Shown piece after piece: positions 62,814 to 64,000 of a stretch of DNA of 64,000 bases. The DNA comes from an uncultured Rhizobium sp. (lineage in GTDB: Bacteria > Pseudomonadota > Alphaproteobacteria > Rhizobiales > Rhizobiaceae): NCBI GenBank assembly GCA_945952045.1, contig CAMFHE010000021.1, forward strand, positions 34,358 through 98,357, in the 5' to 3' direction. Position 1 is the first letter of the stretch; the number at the start of each line of letters is the position of its first letter. The notes under the pieces are model-generated. The model ran no database searches, was not told the origin of the DNA, and worked only from the letters and a program-made list of their open reading frames with translations. The position numbers and the translations under genes were made by a program.

Positions 62814-63803
62814 TCAGACGGCCTTCCGCTTGTGCAGGAAATGATCGATGGAGACGGCGGCAAGGAGAATGCACCCCTTGATCATATCCTGCCAATAGAC
62901 GGAGACGTTCAGCAGGATCAACGACGAGGTAACCACCGAAAGCAATGCGATTCCGAGGATGGCGCCGAGAATGGTGCCGGAACCACCATTGAGCGAGGCA
63001 CCGCCGATCACGGCTGCCGCGATGATGTTCAGCTCCATGCCGACACCGAAGGTCGGCGTCGCGGCGCCGAAGCGGGACATGTAGATCACCCCGGCGACAC
63101 CTGCGAGCGTTGAGCAGAGAACCGTGACCCAGAACTTCACCTGGTTGGTCTTGATGCCGGAATACAGCGCGGCCTTCTCGTTGCTGCCGGTATAGAACAC
63201 CTTGCGGAAAGCGGTTGCCCGGCGCAGCAGGAAATCGAACAGGACGACGACGGCAATGAAGATCAGGATGACATAGGGCACGCCGTAGAACGTGCCCTGA
63301 CCGACGGCCTTGAAGCCGGCCGGCAGCGTGAAGAGCGAGAGCGGCGTGCCCTTGGTGATGATCAGGCAGAGCCCGCGCACGATCACCATGCCCGCAAGCG
63401 ACGTGATGAAATGATTGAGCCCAACGACGGTGACGAAGAAGCCCATGATCGCGCCGATGACGCCGCTGGCAAGGATACCGATCAGCGATGCGGTCCAGGG
63501 GTCGAGCCCGGCAAGGAACAGCGAGCCGGACAGCACCATGGCGAAGCAGACGACCGAACCGACGGCCAGATCGATGCCGCCGACGATCAGCAGGATCGTC
63601 ATGCCGACGACGACGATGCCTTCCACGGAGAAGCTCATCAGCATGGCGCGGAAGTTGCCCAGCGTCAGAAAATGTGGCGAGGCAAAGCTCATGGCAACGC
63701 AGAGGGCGAGAATGATTGCGATCAATCCCGCTTCACGCATCGTCCCGATGCGTTTCCACGCCGCTGCCTTCCGTATATCCGCCGTCATCGTATCGATCGC
63801 CAT
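62814..63803 (-). CDS. Ribose-type ABC transporter permease (RbsC family)
   Basis: Predicted 329 aa from ATG 63803; ATG 63788 is also in frame. About eight to ten membrane helices; VGMTILLIVGGIDLAVGSVV near residues 67-86 and NIIAAAVIGGASLNGGSGTI are RbsC/XylH signatures. It is the membrane channel of a pentose- or polyol-type importer. The partner ATPase lies upstream and is cut off by the end of the genomic sequence. Confidence 0.94.
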   Translation of the reverse strand: MAIDTMTADIRKAAAWKRIGTMREAGLIAIILALCVAMSFASPHFLTLGNFRAMLMSFSVEGIVVVGMTILLIVGGIDLAVGSVVCFAMVLSGSLFLAGLDPWTASLIGILASGVIGAIMGFFVTVVGLNHFITSLAGMVIVRGLCLIITKGTPLSLFTLPAGFKAVGQGTFYGVPYVILIFIAVVVLFDFLLRRATAFRKVFYTGSNEKAALYSGIKTNQVKFWVTVLCSTLAGVAGVIYMSRFGAATPTFGVGMELNIIAAAVIGGASLNGGSGTILGAILGIALLSVVTSSLILLNVSVYWQDMIKGCILLAAVSIDHFLHKRKAV

Positions 63804-63825
63804 GTCCGTTTTTCCCCTTCCATCT

Positions 63826-63949
63826 TCACACGGCATGATCTGCCGCCCTTGCCATATCGATCCCTGATGCCAGGCGGATCACGGCCTCTTCCGTCATGTT
63901 TTCTGCACCGAGTTCGCCGGCGATGCGCCCGTCTCTGACGACCAGAACC
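63826..63949 (-). CDS. Ribose-type ABC transporter ATP-binding protein (RbsA family), 3' fragment
   Basis: Only the last 40 codons are present. The translation (VLVVRDGRIAGELGAENM, then TEEAVIRLASGI) matches the end of RbsA/MglA-type dual ATPases, where the dGrivgel and teeeImrlAtg blocks close the protein. The stop is 22 bases before the RbsC start. The frame runs into the adapter at 63950, so the gene is truncated by the assembly, not by biology. Confidence 0.85.
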
Positions 63950-64000
63950 CTGTCTCTTATACACATCTGACGCTGCCGACGAAGAGGATAGTGTAGATCT
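63950..64000. other. Nextera sequencing adapter, not genomic
   Basis: CTGTCTCTTATACACATCT (63950-63968) is the Tn5 mosaic end used in Nextera libraries. It is followed by GACGCTGCCGACGA (63969-63982), completing the Nextera read 1 adapter in reverse complement, then AGAGGATA (63983-63990), the reverse complement of the i5 index TATCCTCT, and GTGTAGATCT (63991-64000), the start of the flow-cell P5 sequence. This is read-through into library adapter at a contig end. Confidence 0.97.

Noticed and set aside
63950..63968. Tn5/IS50 mosaic end suggesting a transposon insertion
   Set aside because: The bases after it are the Nextera adapter, an index and P5 sequence rather than transposon DNA, so it is library contamination.

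Overview
This is a compact, gene-dense 64 kb stretch from a high-GC alphaproteobacterium, most likely Rhizobiaceae or a close Rhizobiales relative. The basis is indirect: a heterotetrameric sarcosine oxidase operon, a split transketolase, many carbohydrate ABC systems of MalEFGK, RbsAC and Liv type, several FGGY kinases, and a palindromic intergenic repeat of rhizobial RIME style present in two copies. I see no rRNA, tRNA, CRISPR array, insertion sequence or phage gene, and no gene-free gap over 300 bases. The wealth of catabolic loci would fit a megaplasmid, chromid or accessory chromosomal region, but nothing in the window proves this.

Layout: (1) 1-3406: the 3' end of an Opp/Dpp-type ABC ATPase, a leaderless PhnD-fold binding protein, and a divergent AprAB-like flavoprotein/ferredoxin pair separated from it by a 25-bp palindrome. 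(2) 3543-5303: an SDR and a divergent LysR regulator. (3) 5437-12384: the soxBDAG sarcosine oxidase operon with an orphan LivK-type binding protein behind it and a TetR gene in front. (4) 12586-14677: a CorA-type transporter and a short-form 6-phosphogluconate dehydrogenase. (5) 14770-35578: the most interesting locus. Sixteen co-directional minus-strand genes encode a binding protein, two permeases, an ATPase, two FGGY kinases, a HAD phosphatase, an SMP-30 lactonase, a split transketolase, a cupin, a GldA-like dehydrogenase, two SDRs, an ACAD11-like acyl-CoA dehydrogenase and an APH-fold kinase. They face a plus-strand trio of a MocR-like regulator with its PLP lysine replaced by arginine, a PRISE-like enone reductase and an acyl-CoA synthetase. 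(6) 35796-45060: a galactoside locus with an ABC transporter, GH36, GH42 and an AraC regulator. (7) 45140-54886: a Liv/amide-type ABC operon with a monooxygenase, an aldehyde dehydrogenase and an M20 amidohydrolase, followed by an AmiC-like sensor and a MarR regulator. (8) 54987-63949: a polyol locus with a GMC oxidoreductase, LyxK/EryA-like kinase, LsrF-like aldolase, GlpD-like dehydrogenase, aldo/keto reductase, SorC regulator and RbsC/RbsA transporter. RbsA is cut by the end of the sequence.

How the genes may work together: locus 5 joins sugar uptake and phosphorylation to an enzyme set (lactonase, acyl-CoA synthetase, APH-fold kinase, ACAD11-like enzyme, SDR) resembling the levulinate/4-hydroxyacid route (LvaA, LvaC, LvaD, LvaE). 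I infer a pathway for a lactone- or hydroxyacid-yielding sugar derivative that ends in both transketolase and acyl-CoA products. Locus 8 reads as uptake, phosphorylation, oxidation of a polyol phosphate, and retro-aldol cleavage.

Quality warning: bases 63950-64000 are not genomic. They match the Nextera transposase adapter followed by an i5 index and flow-cell sequence, so the window ends at a contig end carrying library adapter.
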